The translations under genes were made by a program, and so were the position numbers. The notes beneath the pieces were generated by a model. It did no database searches, was not told where the DNA came from, and was given only the letters and a program-made list of their open reading frames with translations. A stretch of 56,818 nucleotides of DNA from Sphingomonas sp. (GTDB lineage: Bacteria; Pseudomonadota; Alphaproteobacteria; Sphingomonadales; Sphingomonadaceae): NCBI GenBank assembly GCA_017849555.1, contig JAFIGU010000067.1, positions 1-56,818 of the forward strand, in the 5' to 3' direction. Below, one piece after another: positions 25,959-35,682 of this stretch (position 1 is the stretch's first letter; each line of letters begins with the position of its first letter).

Positions 25959-26726
25959 TCAATGCGGTTTGCGGAAGCGGAACATGAAGCGATCCGTCTT
26001 GCCGCGAATGGCAGGGTCGAACACCAGTTTCGCATGATCGTCCGCCGGATTGGCAAGCAACGGGCTCTCCGCTTCGAGCACGAAACCGGCGTTCGTGAAG
26101 TCGGTCTTCACGGTCGCAGGGTCGATGCGATGCAATTTCTCGACCACCGCGCGCGTGTCGCCGGCGGGGCCGACATGATCGATGATCCCGACGATGCCGC
26201 CGGGTTTGGTCGCGGCGTAGAGCGCCTTCACGAACGTCGCCGGGTCGCTGCGCGGGATGCGATATTTGGCCGATTCCCAATAGAGATCGTGGTAGCTGAG
26301 GTTGATGATCGTGAAATCGAACTGGTTCGGCGCGGCGCTGAACGCCTCGAACGGGTAGCGTACGAAACGAATGTCGGGTCGGCGCGCGACCAGCGCCGCC
26401 CATTTCTTTTGCTCCTCCGGCGTCGAATAGAATTGGCTCGGCTCGAACGCCGTCACCTTGCCTTTGGGGCCGACCGCATTGCCCATGATCTCCGCCCAAT
26501 AGCCCGAGCCGGTCATGATATCGGCCGCCTTCATGCCCTTCTTCAGGCCGAGAAACGCCAGCACCTCGGCCGGTTTGCGGCTTTCATCGAGCGCGATTTC
26601 CTCCGCTGGCCGGCCCGGTTTGGCGACCGCGGCGGCAAAATCGGGCGTCGGCTCGCTGCGCGCCAGTGCCATCGATCCGCCCTGACACATGACCGCGAGC
26701 GCCGCGACCCAGACGATCTTCCGCAT
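25959..26726 (-). CDS. Exported class I methyltransferase-like protein (COG4798 type)
   Basis: The 255-residue protein begins with a signal peptide (MRKIVWVAALAVMCQGGSMALA). The Rossmann-like SAM fold follows: VLAFLGLKKGMKAADIMTGSGYWAEIMGNAVGPKGKVTAFEPS, then FDFTIINLSYHDLYW and KPGGIVGIIDHVGP. Predicted methyltransferases of this group are widespread in proteobacteria. Export is odd, because SAM is cytoplasmic, and an alternative non-methylating role is possible. It is divergent from the TBDR at 26980. Confidence 0.8.
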   Translation of the reverse strand: MRKIVWVAALAVMCQGGSMALARSEPTPDFAAAVAKPGRPAEEIALDESRKPAEVLAFLGLKKGMKAADIMTGSGYWAEIMGNAVGPKGKVTAFEPSQFYSTPEEQKKWAALVARRPDIRFVRYPFEAFSAAPNQFDFTIINLSYHDLYWESAKYRIPRSDPATFVKALYAATKPGGIVGIIDHVGPAGDTRAVVEKLHRIDPATVKTDFTNAGFVLEAESPLLANPADDHAKLVFDPAIRGKTDRFMFRFRKPH

Positions 26727-26979
26727 CCTCCATCCCCTTTGCGAAGTGTATTGAGCAGATAATACGTTGCGGCACGGCGATGAAAAGCGGCATTGGGCGT
26801 TGGCGGCTCGTTACCGCTGGCGCAAGGGGGTGCGTTTCGATCTGAAGGTTCTGAAAACCGCGTTTCATGACGCTTATGTGTAAAAGCGCCCGTCCTCTCG
26901 GCTAAGCAGCGCGCGCGCCGAGCATCGAAGATCGTCCGATTAGCACGGCGCATCCCATTGCCGATGCTATTGGGAGGGT

Positions 26980-29112
26980 ATGAAGATGGTGGGGAAGAAA
27001 GACCGGCGGCTATTTTGCGCCACGTCGCTGGCCGCGCTGCTCGCGCCGGGGATCGCGGCCGCGCAGGATGCGGGAGACCTCGCCCACCCGAGCGACGTCG
27101 TCGTCACCGCGCAGCGCCGCGAGCAAAGCGTGGTGGATGTGCCGCTGACCGTCAACGTGCTGTCCGGCGCAGACCTGACGAAGCGCAGCGCAAGCTCGCT
27201 TCAGGATATCGCGGACAATGTGCCGGGTCTCGACGTTTTCTCGCAAGGCGGCGGGAAACAGCTGATCCAGATTCGCGGCATCAACAGCCTCAGGGGCACG
27301 TCGTCGCTGGTCGGGATCTATCTCGACGAGACGCCGCTCACCGGTTCGCAGGACGGTTTCTATCCGGTCTACGCCGATGCGGGAACGCTCGATCTCGCGC
27401 GGGTCGAGGTGCTCAAGGGGCCGCAGGGCACGCTGTTCGGCGAAGGCGCGATGAGCGGCGTGATCCGCTATGTCACCAACGATCCGACGCTCGATCGGAT
27501 CGGCGGCACCGTCGACTATTCGATCTTCGCCACCGATGGCGGTAGCGCCTCCGCGCAGGTGAAGGCGGCGCTCAACCTGCCTTTGTCGGATACGCTCGCG
27601 GTGCGCTTCGCCGGCGAATATCAGGACAATGGCGGCTGGTTGAAGAACGTCGGCACCGGCGCGAAGAACGTCAATTCCAACCGGATCTACGACGGCCGCG
27701 TCAAGCTGTTGTGGCAGCCGGATTCGCGGCTGCGTGTCGTCGGCATGATCGATATCCGGCATAATAATGAGGATTCCCCGTCCTACGCCAATATCCTGCC
27801 TTATGAGGACGGGCTTTACCGCCACGCGATCGACCCATATGGGCGGACGAGCGGCGTGTCCGAACTCGATCTTTACAGTTTGAGGATCGAATACGACTTG
27901 GGATTCGCCGAGCTGATGAGCAATACTGCGCACAGCCGGCGCTACAGCAACAGCAATCTCGATCAAATCTATTACGCCACCGACGATCCGGCCGCGCCGA
28001 TCACCCTGGAGATCGCCAATACGCGCTATCTCAACAAACAGTCGATCACCAGCCAGGAACTGCGGCTGACCTCCAAGGGCGACGGGCCGCTCAAATGGGT
28101 AGTCGGCGGCATCTACAAGGATGATGATCTGCTGCGCCATTTCCTTGACGGCGCGGAATTGCTCTATCCGCCGTCCACCACCGTGACGATCCTCGAGGAA
28201 CCGATCAGGACGACATCGCAATCCTGGGCGATCTACGGCGACGCTTCATACACCCTGTTCCGCCGGCTCGAGCTGGGCGGGGGCGTGCGTTATTCGCATG
28301 ACAGTCGTAGCTTCACCGACGGCGATCTGCCGACGCTGTCGGGGACTTTCGCGCGTGTCACCTATCGCGCATTCGTGAAATACGACATCGCGCGCGACGC
28401 GAACCTCTACTTCAACGTCGGCAACGGTTTCCGCAGCGGCGGGTTCAACGCGGTGGTCAATCCCGCCTTTCCGCCACCGCTGACCTATGCCCCCGAACGC
28501 TCGATGGCCTATGAGGCGGGGTTCAAGGCGACGCTGCTCGACGGGAAGCTCGGGGTGAACCTTGCGGCTTTCCAGCAATATTATCGCGGGCAGGTCTATG
28601 ATCGTGTCGTGCTGACGCCGGTGTTTCTGCAATATACCGCCAATGGCGGCAACACGCGGATCAGAGGTGTCGAATGGCAATTGACTGCGAATCCGGTGCG
28701 GGCGCTGAAGCTGTCGGCGAGTGGCACCGTGATGGGATCGGTGTTCATCGCCTCCAGTCCCGAAGCGGAGGTGGATTTCCCGCCGGGCACCAGCCCGCTC
28801 GCGCTGCCCAAATATTCGATCCAGCTTGCGGCGAGCTATGCGTTCAATTGGTCGGCCGCCATCCCCGGTTTCATCGATCTGGATTTCAATCACAAAGACA
28901 AATTGGTCGGCGGGCAGGGCGTAACGCGGATCGTTACCGGGCCGCAATCCTTCCTGGGGGCAAGCCTGGGTGCGACGATCGAAGGGTTCGAACTGGCGAT
29001 TTTCGCGCGCAATCTGCTCAACGAGCACTCGCCTTATTATCCGACGCTCGGCGGGATCGGCGGGGTGCCGCGGCCGCGGCAGATTGGCTTCAGGATCGGG
29101 AAAGCGTTCTGA
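26980..29112 (+). CDS. TonB-dependent receptor
   Basis: ATG 26980 follows GGGAGGGT. The 710-residue product has a signal peptide (to about GIAAAQD), a TonB box-like DVVVTAQRREQSVVDVPLTVNVL, and a plug with DIADNVPGLDVFSQGG, IQIRGINSLRGT and VEVLKGPQGTLFGEGAMSGVIRYV. The barrel ends RPRQIGFRIGKAF. The plug type is common among sphingomonad TBDRs for aromatic, terpenoid or peptide-like substrates. It starts the D-amino-acid locus and is followed 67 bp later by an alpha/beta hydrolase in the same direction. Confidence 0.93.
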   Translation: MKMVGKKDRRLFCATSLAALLAPGIAAAQDAGDLAHPSDVVVTAQRREQSVVDVPLTVNVLSGADLTKRSASSLQDIADNVPGLDVFSQGGGKQLIQIRGINSLRGTSSLVGIYLDETPLTGSQDGFYPVYADAGTLDLARVEVLKGPQGTLFGEGAMSGVIRYVTNDPTLDRIGGTVDYSIFATDGGSASAQVKAALNLPLSDTLAVRFAGEYQDNGGWLKNVGTGAKNVNSNRIYDGRVKLLWQPDSRLRVVGMIDIRHNNEDSPSYANILPYEDGLYRHAIDPYGRTSGVSELDLYSLRIEYDLGFAELMSNTAHSRRYSNSNLDQIYYATDDPAAPITLEIANTRYLNKQSITSQELRLTSKGDGPLKWVVGGIYKDDDLLRHFLDGAELLYPPSTTVTILEEPIRTTSQSWAIYGDASYTLFRRLELGGGVRYSHDSRSFTDGDLPTLSGTFARVTYRAFVKYDIARDANLYFNVGNGFRSGGFNAVVNPAFPPPLTYAPERSMAYEAGFKATLLDGKLGVNLAAFQQYYRGQVYDRVVLTPVFLQYTANGGNTRIRGVEWQLTANPVRALKLSASGTVMGSVFIASSPEAEVDFPPGTSPLALPKYSIQLAASYAFNWSAAIPGFIDLDFNHKDKLVGGQGVTRIVTGPQSFLGASLGATIEGFELAIFARNLLNEHSPYYPTLGGIGGVPRPRQIGFRIGKAF

Positions 29113-29179
29113 AACACGTCGCGTTGCGTGGCCCAGGGCTGGCCAGGGTCGCGGTCGAACCCGTGAAAAGGGGTAGCCG

Positions 29180-30664
29180 ATGTATCTGATCGACGTCGCT
29201 GCCTTTGCGCTGTTGACCGCGGCGGGCGTGCTGGCCGCGACGGGGCAGAGACGGCCGGCGGTGCTCGCCGCGCTGCTCGCGCTGGCCATCGCGCTGGTGG
29301 CGCTGGCCACGCTTCATTGGCAGGCGGCCCCGGCGGCAACGATCGCCGCGATCGCCGCGATCTTCATGCGCTGCCGCCGTGCCGCGCGGCGCGCGACGCG
29401 GATCGCGGCGCTGACGATATTCGTGATCGGGATTCTCGCGGCGGCGATCCCTTATTATCTGTTCCCGCTCTTTTCGCTTCCCGAGCCGGACGGCCGTTAC
29501 CCGATCGGCGCGACGCGGATCGAGCTGGTCGATACCGCACGGCGCGGGGTGTTGGAGGATGGGCCGGGCGAGCCTCGCCGCATGATCGTGCAGCTTTGGT
29601 ATCCCGCCTCGTCCAGCGGCGAGCCGATCGCGCGCTATCTGCCGCGCGCGACCATCGTGGCGGACGCCGGGTCGATCGCGCGCAACGCGTTCCATCATCC
29701 GTTCGAACTGCTCCATCTCGCCGCCGTCCCCACCCATGCGCGGCGCGATGCGGAACCGGCGGGGGGCAGCCATCCGTTGTTCGTCTTCAACCACGGCTAT
29801 ACGATGTACCCGGCGCAGAACACGCCGCTGTTCGAGCGGTTGGCGAGCCACGGATATGTCGTGGCGAGCATCAGCCACCCCTATGATTCCGCCCGGCAGC
29901 AATTCGCCGACGGGTGGAGCCGCGAAACCACGCCGTTGGTGGTGACCCCGGCAATGGCCGAAGCCTTGGGGGCGCTGGTCAAGGATCAAAGCGTCGCGGC
30001 CTGGCGTCGGCATTTTCCCGCTTATGCCGCGGCGGCGAAGGAGGACCGGCTGATGCGCAGCACCGCGGCGTGGCTTTCCGATACCCGCTTTGCGCTCGCC
30101 GCGCTCGAACGCGCCCGGCCGTCGACACTCGCGGGCAGGGTGGCGCGCTCGGTGGATTTCTCGCGGCTCGCGTTCGGCGGCATGTCGTTCGGCGGCGGGA
30201 TCGCGGCGGAAGCCTGTGTCGAGGAGCCGCGATGCCGCGCCGCGATCAGCCTCGACGGCGTGACCTATGACCCGGCGATGTTCGATCGTGCGGCCGGCCG
30301 GCCGATGTTGTGGCTCCAGTCGGATTGGCCGCGTTATCCGCTCTACCCGAACCAGCCGCGCGATCCTCGCAGGCATCCGATGGACTTTGCGTTCCGGCAG
30401 TGGGCGGCGGTCGCGCCGGCGGACGATTTCCGCTTTCGGGTGGAGGGCGCGGGGCATCTCGCCTTCACCGATCTGATCCGCATGTTCCGCGTGCGCACCC
30501 CGCCCGCGGTCTACGGCACGATCCCCGTTGCCGAGATCGACGGGTTGATCGGCGATTTCGCGCTCGGTTTCCTCGATCGGTTCGTCAGCGGGCAGGATAA
30601 TGGGTTCCCGCATATGCAGCAGCGGCGGCATCCAGCGGCGATCCGGCACGTTCCCGCGCGCTGA
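29180..30664 (+). CDS. Membrane-anchored alpha/beta hydrolase, PAF-acetylhydrolase type
   Basis: The 494-residue product has about four N-terminal hydrophobic helices (residues 1-100), then a hydrolase domain resembling plasma/type II PAF-acetylhydrolase: VQLWYPAS, FVFNHGYTMYPAQNTPLFERLASHGYVVASISHPYDS. The nucleophile motif is FGGMSFGGG (G-x-S-x-G), Asp is probably in SLDGVTYDP, and His is in EGAGHLAFTD. These enzymes cleave short acyl esters or amides. It probably acts on the periplasmic side and may process the substrate of the adjacent TBDR. Confidence 0.8.
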   Translation: MYLIDVAAFALLTAAGVLAATGQRRPAVLAALLALAIALVALATLHWQAAPAATIAAIAAIFMRCRRAARRATRIAALTIFVIGILAAAIPYYLFPLFSLPEPDGRYPIGATRIELVDTARRGVLEDGPGEPRRMIVQLWYPASSSGEPIARYLPRATIVADAGSIARNAFHHPFELLHLAAVPTHARRDAEPAGGSHPLFVFNHGYTMYPAQNTPLFERLASHGYVVASISHPYDSARQQFADGWSRETTPLVVTPAMAEALGALVKDQSVAAWRRHFPAYAAAAKEDRLMRSTAAWLSDTRFALAALERARPSTLAGRVARSVDFSRLAFGGMSFGGGIAAEACVEEPRCRAAISLDGVTYDPAMFDRAAGRPMLWLQSDWPRYPLYPNQPRDPRRHPMDFAFRQWAAVAPADDFRFRVEGAGHLAFTDLIRMFRVRTPPAVYGTIPVAEIDGLIGDFALGFLDRFVSGQDNGFPHMQQRRHPAAIRHVPAR

Positions 30665-30665
30665 T

Positions 30666-30691
30666 CGTGCTCCCGCGCGGGCGGGAGCACG
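30666..30691. terminator. Bidirectional hairpin between convergent genes
   Basis: A perfect 11-bp stem, CGTGCTCCCGC and GCGGGAGCACG, has a 4-base loop. It sits in the 38-bp spacer between the hydrolase stop and the dgcN stop. No strong T-run is present, but position and stability fit shared termination. Confidence 0.55.
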
Positions 30692-30702
30692 AGCCGGAAG
30701 GG

Positions 30703-31695
30703 TCAGTTCAGCAGCACATCGAGAATACGGTCGACGCCATGCCGGATCGGGTCGCAGCACGGCAGACCGGTCTGCGTCTCGATATCGCGGATGGCGGCGT
30801 CGATCGCCGTCGGCTCCATGCGCGACGTATTGACGCTGATCCCCACCACGCGCGCCTCCGGATTGGTGAGTTGGGCGGCGGCGACATTCATGTCGATGCA
30901 ACGGCGCAGATCCGGCACCTTATAGTCGAAGCCGAGCAGATGCGTGCGCACCGGCTCATGGCAGACGACCAGCGCATCGGGTTGACTGCCGTGGATCAGC
31001 CCCAGGGTGACGCCGGCATAAGCCGGGTGGAACAGCGAGCCCTGCCCCTCGATCACGTCCCAATGATCGGGCGCCGCGTCGGGTGACAGCCATTCGGCTG
31101 CGCCGGAGATGAAGTCCGCGACCACCGAATCGATTGCGACGCCGCGGCCGGAGATCATGATGCCGGTCTGGCCGGTGGCGCGGAAATCGGCGGGGATGTT
31201 GCGCGCGCGCACCCCCGCCTCAAGCGCCAGCGCGGTATATTTCTTGCCGACCGAACAATCGGTGCCGACGGTCAGCAGGCGCTTGCCAATCCGCTTGCGC
31301 CCGGAACCTGGGGTGAAGGCGCGATCGGGCTGGCGCAGATCGAGCACCGCGCGCCCGGTGCGGTCTCGCGCCTCGGCGATCGCTGGGATGTCGTTCAGCC
31401 GCTGGTGCATCCCTGCGGCGAGGTCCAGTCCCTGTTCCAGCGCCTCGACCATCGTCGCGACCCAATGTTCGGGGATGAACCCGCCGACATTCACCACCCC
31501 GACGATCATCGTCCGCGCGCCGGCGCGGGCGGCCTCGGCCGGCGTCATCTCGGCAATGCCGAGATCGACCGCGCAACCGGGTAATCGATGCTGCGCCGCG
31601 ACCAGCTCGCCGCGCCATTGGTTGACCCCGGCAGCGGTCTTGGCCGCGCTGAATTCGCCCACGTCACCCAGGAAAAGCAGATATGGTGCCTGCAT
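30703..31695 (-). CDS. dgcN: DgcN-like D-glutamate N-acetyltransferase (DUF1611)
   Basis: The start MQAPYLLFLGDVGEFSAAKTAAG gives 330 residues; the longer frame to 31875 has no family sequence. DUF1611 hallmarks are present: an N-terminal nucleotide-binding-like domain with GVVNVGGFIPEHW, a P-loop-like LLTVGTDCSVGKKYTAL, and IEGQGSLFHPAYAGVTLGLIHGSQPDALVVCHEP. Characterised DgcN acetylates D-glutamate so that DgcA can racemise the N-acetyl form. A DgcA homologue lies 6 kb away in this same locus, which supports the assignment. It is divergent from the amidase. Confidence 0.82.
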   Translation of the reverse strand: MQAPYLLFLGDVGEFSAAKTAAGVNQWRGELVAAQHRLPGCAVDLGIAEMTPAEAARAGARTMIVGVVNVGGFIPEHWVATMVEALEQGLDLAAGMHQRLNDIPAIAEARDRTGRAVLDLRQPDRAFTPGSGRKRIGKRLLTVGTDCSVGKKYTALALEAGVRARNIPADFRATGQTGIMISGRGVAIDSVVADFISGAAEWLSPDAAPDHWDVIEGQGSLFHPAYAGVTLGLIHGSQPDALVVCHEPVRTHLLGFDYKVPDLRRCIDMNVAAAQLTNPEARVVGISVNTSRMEPTAIDAAIRDIETQTGLPCCDPIRHGVDRILDVLLN

Positions 31696-31930
31696 CGTTA
31701 CCCTCGTCTCGTCGCCATGTCGGCGATGACGGATGGCGCAGCGCGCGGCGTATCGCTTTGCCATTCCGGGCCAGCCGTTAGCCGTCACGGTGTCGGCCGA
31801 AAAATCGCGAACTGGCGGACCCCGATGGCTAAACCATCCCACGCGGAATGAGTGAAATCCTTGTCGACCAATCATTGCGGGACGGGCGACGGAACCGATG
31901 CAGCAGAGGCAAGCGAAATCAGGATCGACG

Positions 31931-33319
31931 ATGGCTTGGGAGATCGGCCGGCTCGATGCGCACGATCAAGCCGCGCTCGTCCGTCGCGGGGAGGTGTCGG
32001 CGCGCGAATTGTGCGAATGGGCGATCGAGCGAATCGAGGCGCTGGACGGCGCGCTGAACGTCATCACCTATCGCGACTATGACGCCGCGCTCGACCGTGC
32101 GGGGCGAGCGGCCGGGCCGATGGCGGGCGTGCCTTGGCTACTCAAGGACGGCCTCGATTATCGCGGCATGCCCAACCGCAGCGCGAGCCGGTTGCACCGC
32201 GACGCCCCGCCGGGCACGGTGGATTTCCCGTTCACCCGGGCGTTCGACGATTGCGGGATGATCGCGCTGGGCAAGACCAACGCGCCCGAATTCGGGCTGC
32301 TGCCCACTACCGAGCCGTTGCTCTATGGCCCGGCGCGGAACCCGTGGGCGCGCGATCGTTCGCCCGGGGGATCGAGCGGCGGCGCGGCGGTGGCGGTGGC
32401 GACGGGAATGGTGCCGCTGGCACATGCGGCGGATGGCGGCGGATCGATCCGCATCCCGGCGTCATGCTGCGGGCTCGTCGGGTTGAAGCCAGGGCGCGGC
32501 GCGACGCTGCGCGCCCGCGCGCCGCATCTTATGGAGGATCTGCTCGCCTGCGACATGCTGCTGGGACGCAGCGTGCGGGACGTGGAATGGGCGATGGCCA
32601 CGGTCGCCGCGACCCCGCCCGGCGCCACGGCGCCGCGCGACAAGCGGCTACGGATCGCGGTGATCACGACCAACCTGAACGTCGATCAGCCGCATCCCGA
32701 GGTGCTCGCCAGTACGATGCGTAGCGCGCGGCTATGCGAAGAACTCGGCCATCACGTGTTCGAAGCGCCGCTGCCCTATGACGGGCCGGCGGTGATGGCG
32801 GCGTTCAAGGCGATCTGGGCCTATCTCGCGCGTGACGTGCTGCAAGCCGCGCGCGCACGGTTCGGCGCGGCGGCCGATGCCGGCGTCGAGCCTTGGACGC
32901 TGGGGCTGGGCGAATGGGCGGCCGGCGCCGCGATCGACGATGTCGACCATCTGTTCCGCGCGATCGAGGATGCGCGCCGCGCGCTCGACACCGCGTTCGG
33001 CGATGCCGATGTGATCCTGTCGCCGGTGCTCGGCCGTCCCGCGCTGCGCATCGGGGAACTGGCCCCCGACGTGGATTTCGACCAGATCATGAAATTGATG
33101 TTCGATTATGTCTCCTATACCCCGCTGCACAATCTGACCGGCCACCCGGCGATATCGCTGCCGGTCCAGCCCGGATCGGACGGCGTGCCGATCGGCACGA
33201 TGTTCGCGGCGCGGCGCGGGGGCGAACCGTTGCTGATCGACCTCGCCTATCAGCTCGAACGCGCGGTGCCGTGGAAAGATCGCTGGCCTGATTGCGTTCC
33301 CGGCGTCAGCATCGGCTGA
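31931..33319 (+). CDS. Amidase (amidase signature family)
   Basis: The start MAWEIGRLDAHDQ gives 462 residues. The Ser-cisSer-Lys triad is complete: Lys72 in PWLLKDG, cis-Ser148 in PGGSSGGAA, and nucleophile Ser172 in GGGSIRIPAS. The spacing, 76 and 24 residues, matches the family. There is no signal peptide, so it is cytoplasmic. It hydrolyses an amide, perhaps an N-acyl or amide form of the imported D-amino-acid compound. It lies 4 bp before the AraC gene and is divergent from dgcN. Confidence 0.9.
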   Translation: MAWEIGRLDAHDQAALVRRGEVSARELCEWAIERIEALDGALNVITYRDYDAALDRAGRAAGPMAGVPWLLKDGLDYRGMPNRSASRLHRDAPPGTVDFPFTRAFDDCGMIALGKTNAPEFGLLPTTEPLLYGPARNPWARDRSPGGSSGGAAVAVATGMVPLAHAADGGGSIRIPASCCGLVGLKPGRGATLRARAPHLMEDLLACDMLLGRSVRDVEWAMATVAATPPGATAPRDKRLRIAVITTNLNVDQPHPEVLASTMRSARLCEELGHHVFEAPLPYDGPAVMAAFKAIWAYLARDVLQAARARFGAAADAGVEPWTLGLGEWAAGAAIDDVDHLFRAIEDARRALDTAFGDADVILSPVLGRPALRIGELAPDVDFDQIMKLMFDYVSYTPLHNLTGHPAISLPVQPGSDGVPIGTMFAARRGGEPLLIDLAYQLERAVPWKDRWPDCVPGVSIG

Positions 33320-33323
33320 TCCG

Positions 33324-34436
33324 ATGACCGATCCGCACCCGCCCGAGATCCTTTCCCGCAGCCTGCATGACATGCTGATGCAGCTGCGCGACCCGGCGTC
33401 GGCGGACGGGCTCTCGACACGCAAGGCGGACGGATGGAGCCACCCGACGCCTGGCGGGCTTGGCTTTCGCCACGAATATGACAGCAATGTCGCCAAGGGC
33501 GGGTGGGAGTTCTACGAGCTTCACAACGGCATCTGTGTCGCGCTGGTGAACATGGTCGCGCGGCGACAGATCGCGCGCAACCACCGTTGCGACGATTACC
33601 TCGCGCTGTCGGCGGTGCTCAACGGCAATGTCCGGCTGGCCGATCCGGCCGGCACCGATGGCGAACTCGCCGACGGTTATTGCACGATCTATGGCACCGG
33701 CGGCGAGCGCAGCTTCGATACGCTGTACGAGGCGGGCGATCATCTGCGCTGGGTGACGCTTTATTTCGAGCGGCGGCGCTTCTTCGCGCTGACCGGGCTC
33801 GCCGAGAGCGATATCCCCGCGGATCTTGCGCATTATATCCGCGAGGGCGGCGATTATCCGATCCGCAACGTACCGTTGTCGGAACTGGCCTCGCTGACCG
33901 CGCATCAGCTGATCTCGCCGCCGTTCGCGCGTGCCTTCCGCGGCTCGTTTATGTCGGCCAAGGCGCTCGAGCTGGCCTGCCACATCCTCTTTGGGCTGTC
34001 CCAGCCCGACAGCGAGCAGTTCGGCGGTCGTTTCGAGGCGGAAGACCACCGGCGGTTGAAGCGCGCGATGCAGATGATCCGCGGCAACATCGATCAGCAG
34101 ATCAGCGTCCATGAAATCGCCGAGGCGGTAGGCATGACGCGCCATCGCCTGCAGATCGGCTTTCGCATGATCTACGGCGAGACGGTGGGGCGTATCCGCG
34201 ACAAGCTGCGCATGGAACTCGCGCTCGATCTCATCCGCGATTCCAAGATGTCGATGATGGAGATCGCACTGGAGACGGGATACGAGCATGCCGCGAGCTT
34301 CACCCGCGCGTTCAAGGCGGCATTCGGCGTTTCGCCGATCCAGATGCGCAAGGTAGCGAACGACGAATTGCGCGTCCGCCATCTCGCCTCCAGCCTCAAG
34401 CGCGGGAGCAAAGTGGCGGCCGACGACGATGCGTGA
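33324..34436 (+). CDS. AraC-family transcriptional regulator
   Basis: The 370-residue protein has a C-terminal AraC domain: MIRGNIDQQISVHEIAEAVGMTRHRLQIGFRMIYGETVGRIRDKLRMELA, then SKMSMMEIALETGYEHAASFTRAFKAAFGVSPIQMRK. The N-terminal 260 residues form a sensing domain similar to that of PchR-like regulators (EFYELHNGICVALVNMV, LSAVLNGNVRL). It overlaps the following MFS gene by 8 bp and lies between amidase and transporter genes, so it is the likely activator of the D-amino-acid locus. Confidence 0.88.
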   Translation: MTDPHPPEILSRSLHDMLMQLRDPASADGLSTRKADGWSHPTPGGLGFRHEYDSNVAKGGWEFYELHNGICVALVNMVARRQIARNHRCDDYLALSAVLNGNVRLADPAGTDGELADGYCTIYGTGGERSFDTLYEAGDHLRWVTLYFERRRFFALTGLAESDIPADLAHYIREGGDYPIRNVPLSELASLTAHQLISPPFARAFRGSFMSAKALELACHILFGLSQPDSEQFGGRFEAEDHRRLKRAMQMIRGNIDQQISVHEIAEAVGMTRHRLQIGFRMIYGETVGRIRDKLRMELALDLIRDSKMSMMEIALETGYEHAASFTRAFKAAFGVSPIQMRKVANDELRVRHLASSLKRGSKVAADDDA

Positions 34437-35682
34437 GACGCGCGGTGCGAGGATCCCGCGCGGTGCGATCGTGTTGCTGCTCAGCGCGATCTATGCGGTC
34501 AATTACATCGACCGGCAGATCCTTGCGATCATCCTCGAACATATCAAACACGAGTTCGGCGTTTCCGATACATTGCTGGGGTTGCTGGTCGGGCCGGCGT
34601 TCGCCTTGTTCTACGCGACGCTGGGGATGCCGATCGCGCTCGCCGCCGATCGGATGAGCCGATCGCGCATCATCGCCGCCTCGCTCGCCTGTTTCAGCGT
34701 GATGACGCTGGCATGCGGGCTGGCCGCGCGCTTCTGGCAACTCGTCGTCGCGCGGATGCTGACGGGGGTGGGCGAGGCGGGAACCGGCCCGGCGTCGCAA
34801 TCGATCATCTCCGATCTCTACCCGCCGGCGGAACGGGCGACGGCGCAGGCGATCTACGCCACGGGGGTCAACGTCGGGCTGATGATCGCCTTTTTTGCGG
34901 GGGGCTGGATCGCCGACAATTACGGCTGGCGCGCCGCCTTCATCGCGGCGGGCGTGCCCGGCCTCGTGCTCACGCTGCTGGTGGTCCTGATCCTGCGTGA
35001 TCCGCCGCGCGCTGTTGTCGCACGGACCGGCGCGGAGGCTCGGCTCGGCTTTCTGTGGCGACAGCGATCCTATCGTTACATCGTGCTCGGCACCGCGATG
35101 AGCGCCTTTTCCGGCTACGGCATCACCGCTTTCGTCCCCGCCTTCCTGATCCGTTCGCATGGCATGGGATCGACCGAGGTGGGGCTGATCTTCGCGCTGA
35201 TCGTCGGTCTGGGAGGAGGGCTGGGCACCTATGCCACTGGCCGCATCGCCGATCTCGCCGCGCGGCGCGGCGGGATCCAGCGCAACCTGCTGGTGCCCGC
35301 GGTTGCGGCGATCATTGCCACGCCGTTCTGGGTGCCTTTCTTCCTTTCCGGCAAGGTCGCGGTCGCGATCGCGGCGGCGGTGATCCCGGTCTCGCTCAGC
35401 GCCTCGTTCATTGGGCCATGCGTCGCGACGATCCAGACGATTACCCCGCCCGCGATGCGCGCGCGGGCGGCGGCGATCCAATTGTTCGTCGGCAATCTGA
35501 TCGGTCTCGGCCTCGGGCCTTTGGTGATCGGCGTGCTGAGCGACCTGCTGAGGCCGCTGCTGGGCGCGGATTCGCTACGTTATGCGATGTTCGCCGGCGT
35601 GGCAGCGGCCTTTGCCTCGATCCCCTTCTACCTCATCGCCGCGCGGCATGTTCCCGAGGATCTGGCGCGGCTCGACGCTTAA
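34429..35682 (+). CDS. MFS transporter, Spinster-like
   Basis: The 417-residue protein has 12 membrane segments. Its first helix IYAVNYIDRQILAIILEHIKHEFGVSDTLLG shows the same D-R-Q signature as the carrier at 5218. The helix-4 motif is GVGEAGTGPASQSIISDLYPP. The predicted role is inner-membrane import of the compound processed by the amidase, aminoacylase and Dgc enzymes. It is translationally linked to the AraC gene and overlaps the convergent aminoacylase gene by 4 bp. Confidence 0.88.
   Translation: MRETRGARIPRGAIVLLLSAIYAVNYIDRQILAIILEHIKHEFGVSDTLLGLLVGPAFALFYATLGMPIALAADRMSRSRIIAASLACFSVMTLACGLAARFWQLVVARMLTGVGEAGTGPASQSIISDLYPPAERATAQAIYATGVNVGLMIAFFAGGWIADNYGWRAAFIAAGVPGLVLTLLVVLILRDPPRAVVARTGAEARLGFLWRQRSYRYIVLGTAMSAFSGYGITAFVPAFLIRSHGMGSTEVGLIFALIVGLGGGLGTYATGRIADLAARRGGIQRNLLVPAVAAIIATPFWVPFFLSGKVAVAIAAAVIPVSLSASFIGPCVATIQTITPPAMRARAAAIQLFVGNLIGLGLGPLVIGVLSDLLRPLLGADSLRYAMFAGVAAAFASIPFYLIAARHVPEDLARLDA

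Noticed and set aside
27010..28221. 403-residue reverse frame over the TBDR
   Set aside because: Shadow frame with Arg/Asp/Ile-rich repeats and no motifs.
29090..30901. 603-residue reverse frame over the PAF-acetylhydrolase-like gene
   Set aside because: Arg/Gly/His-rich shadow; the forward gene has a complete catalytic motif.
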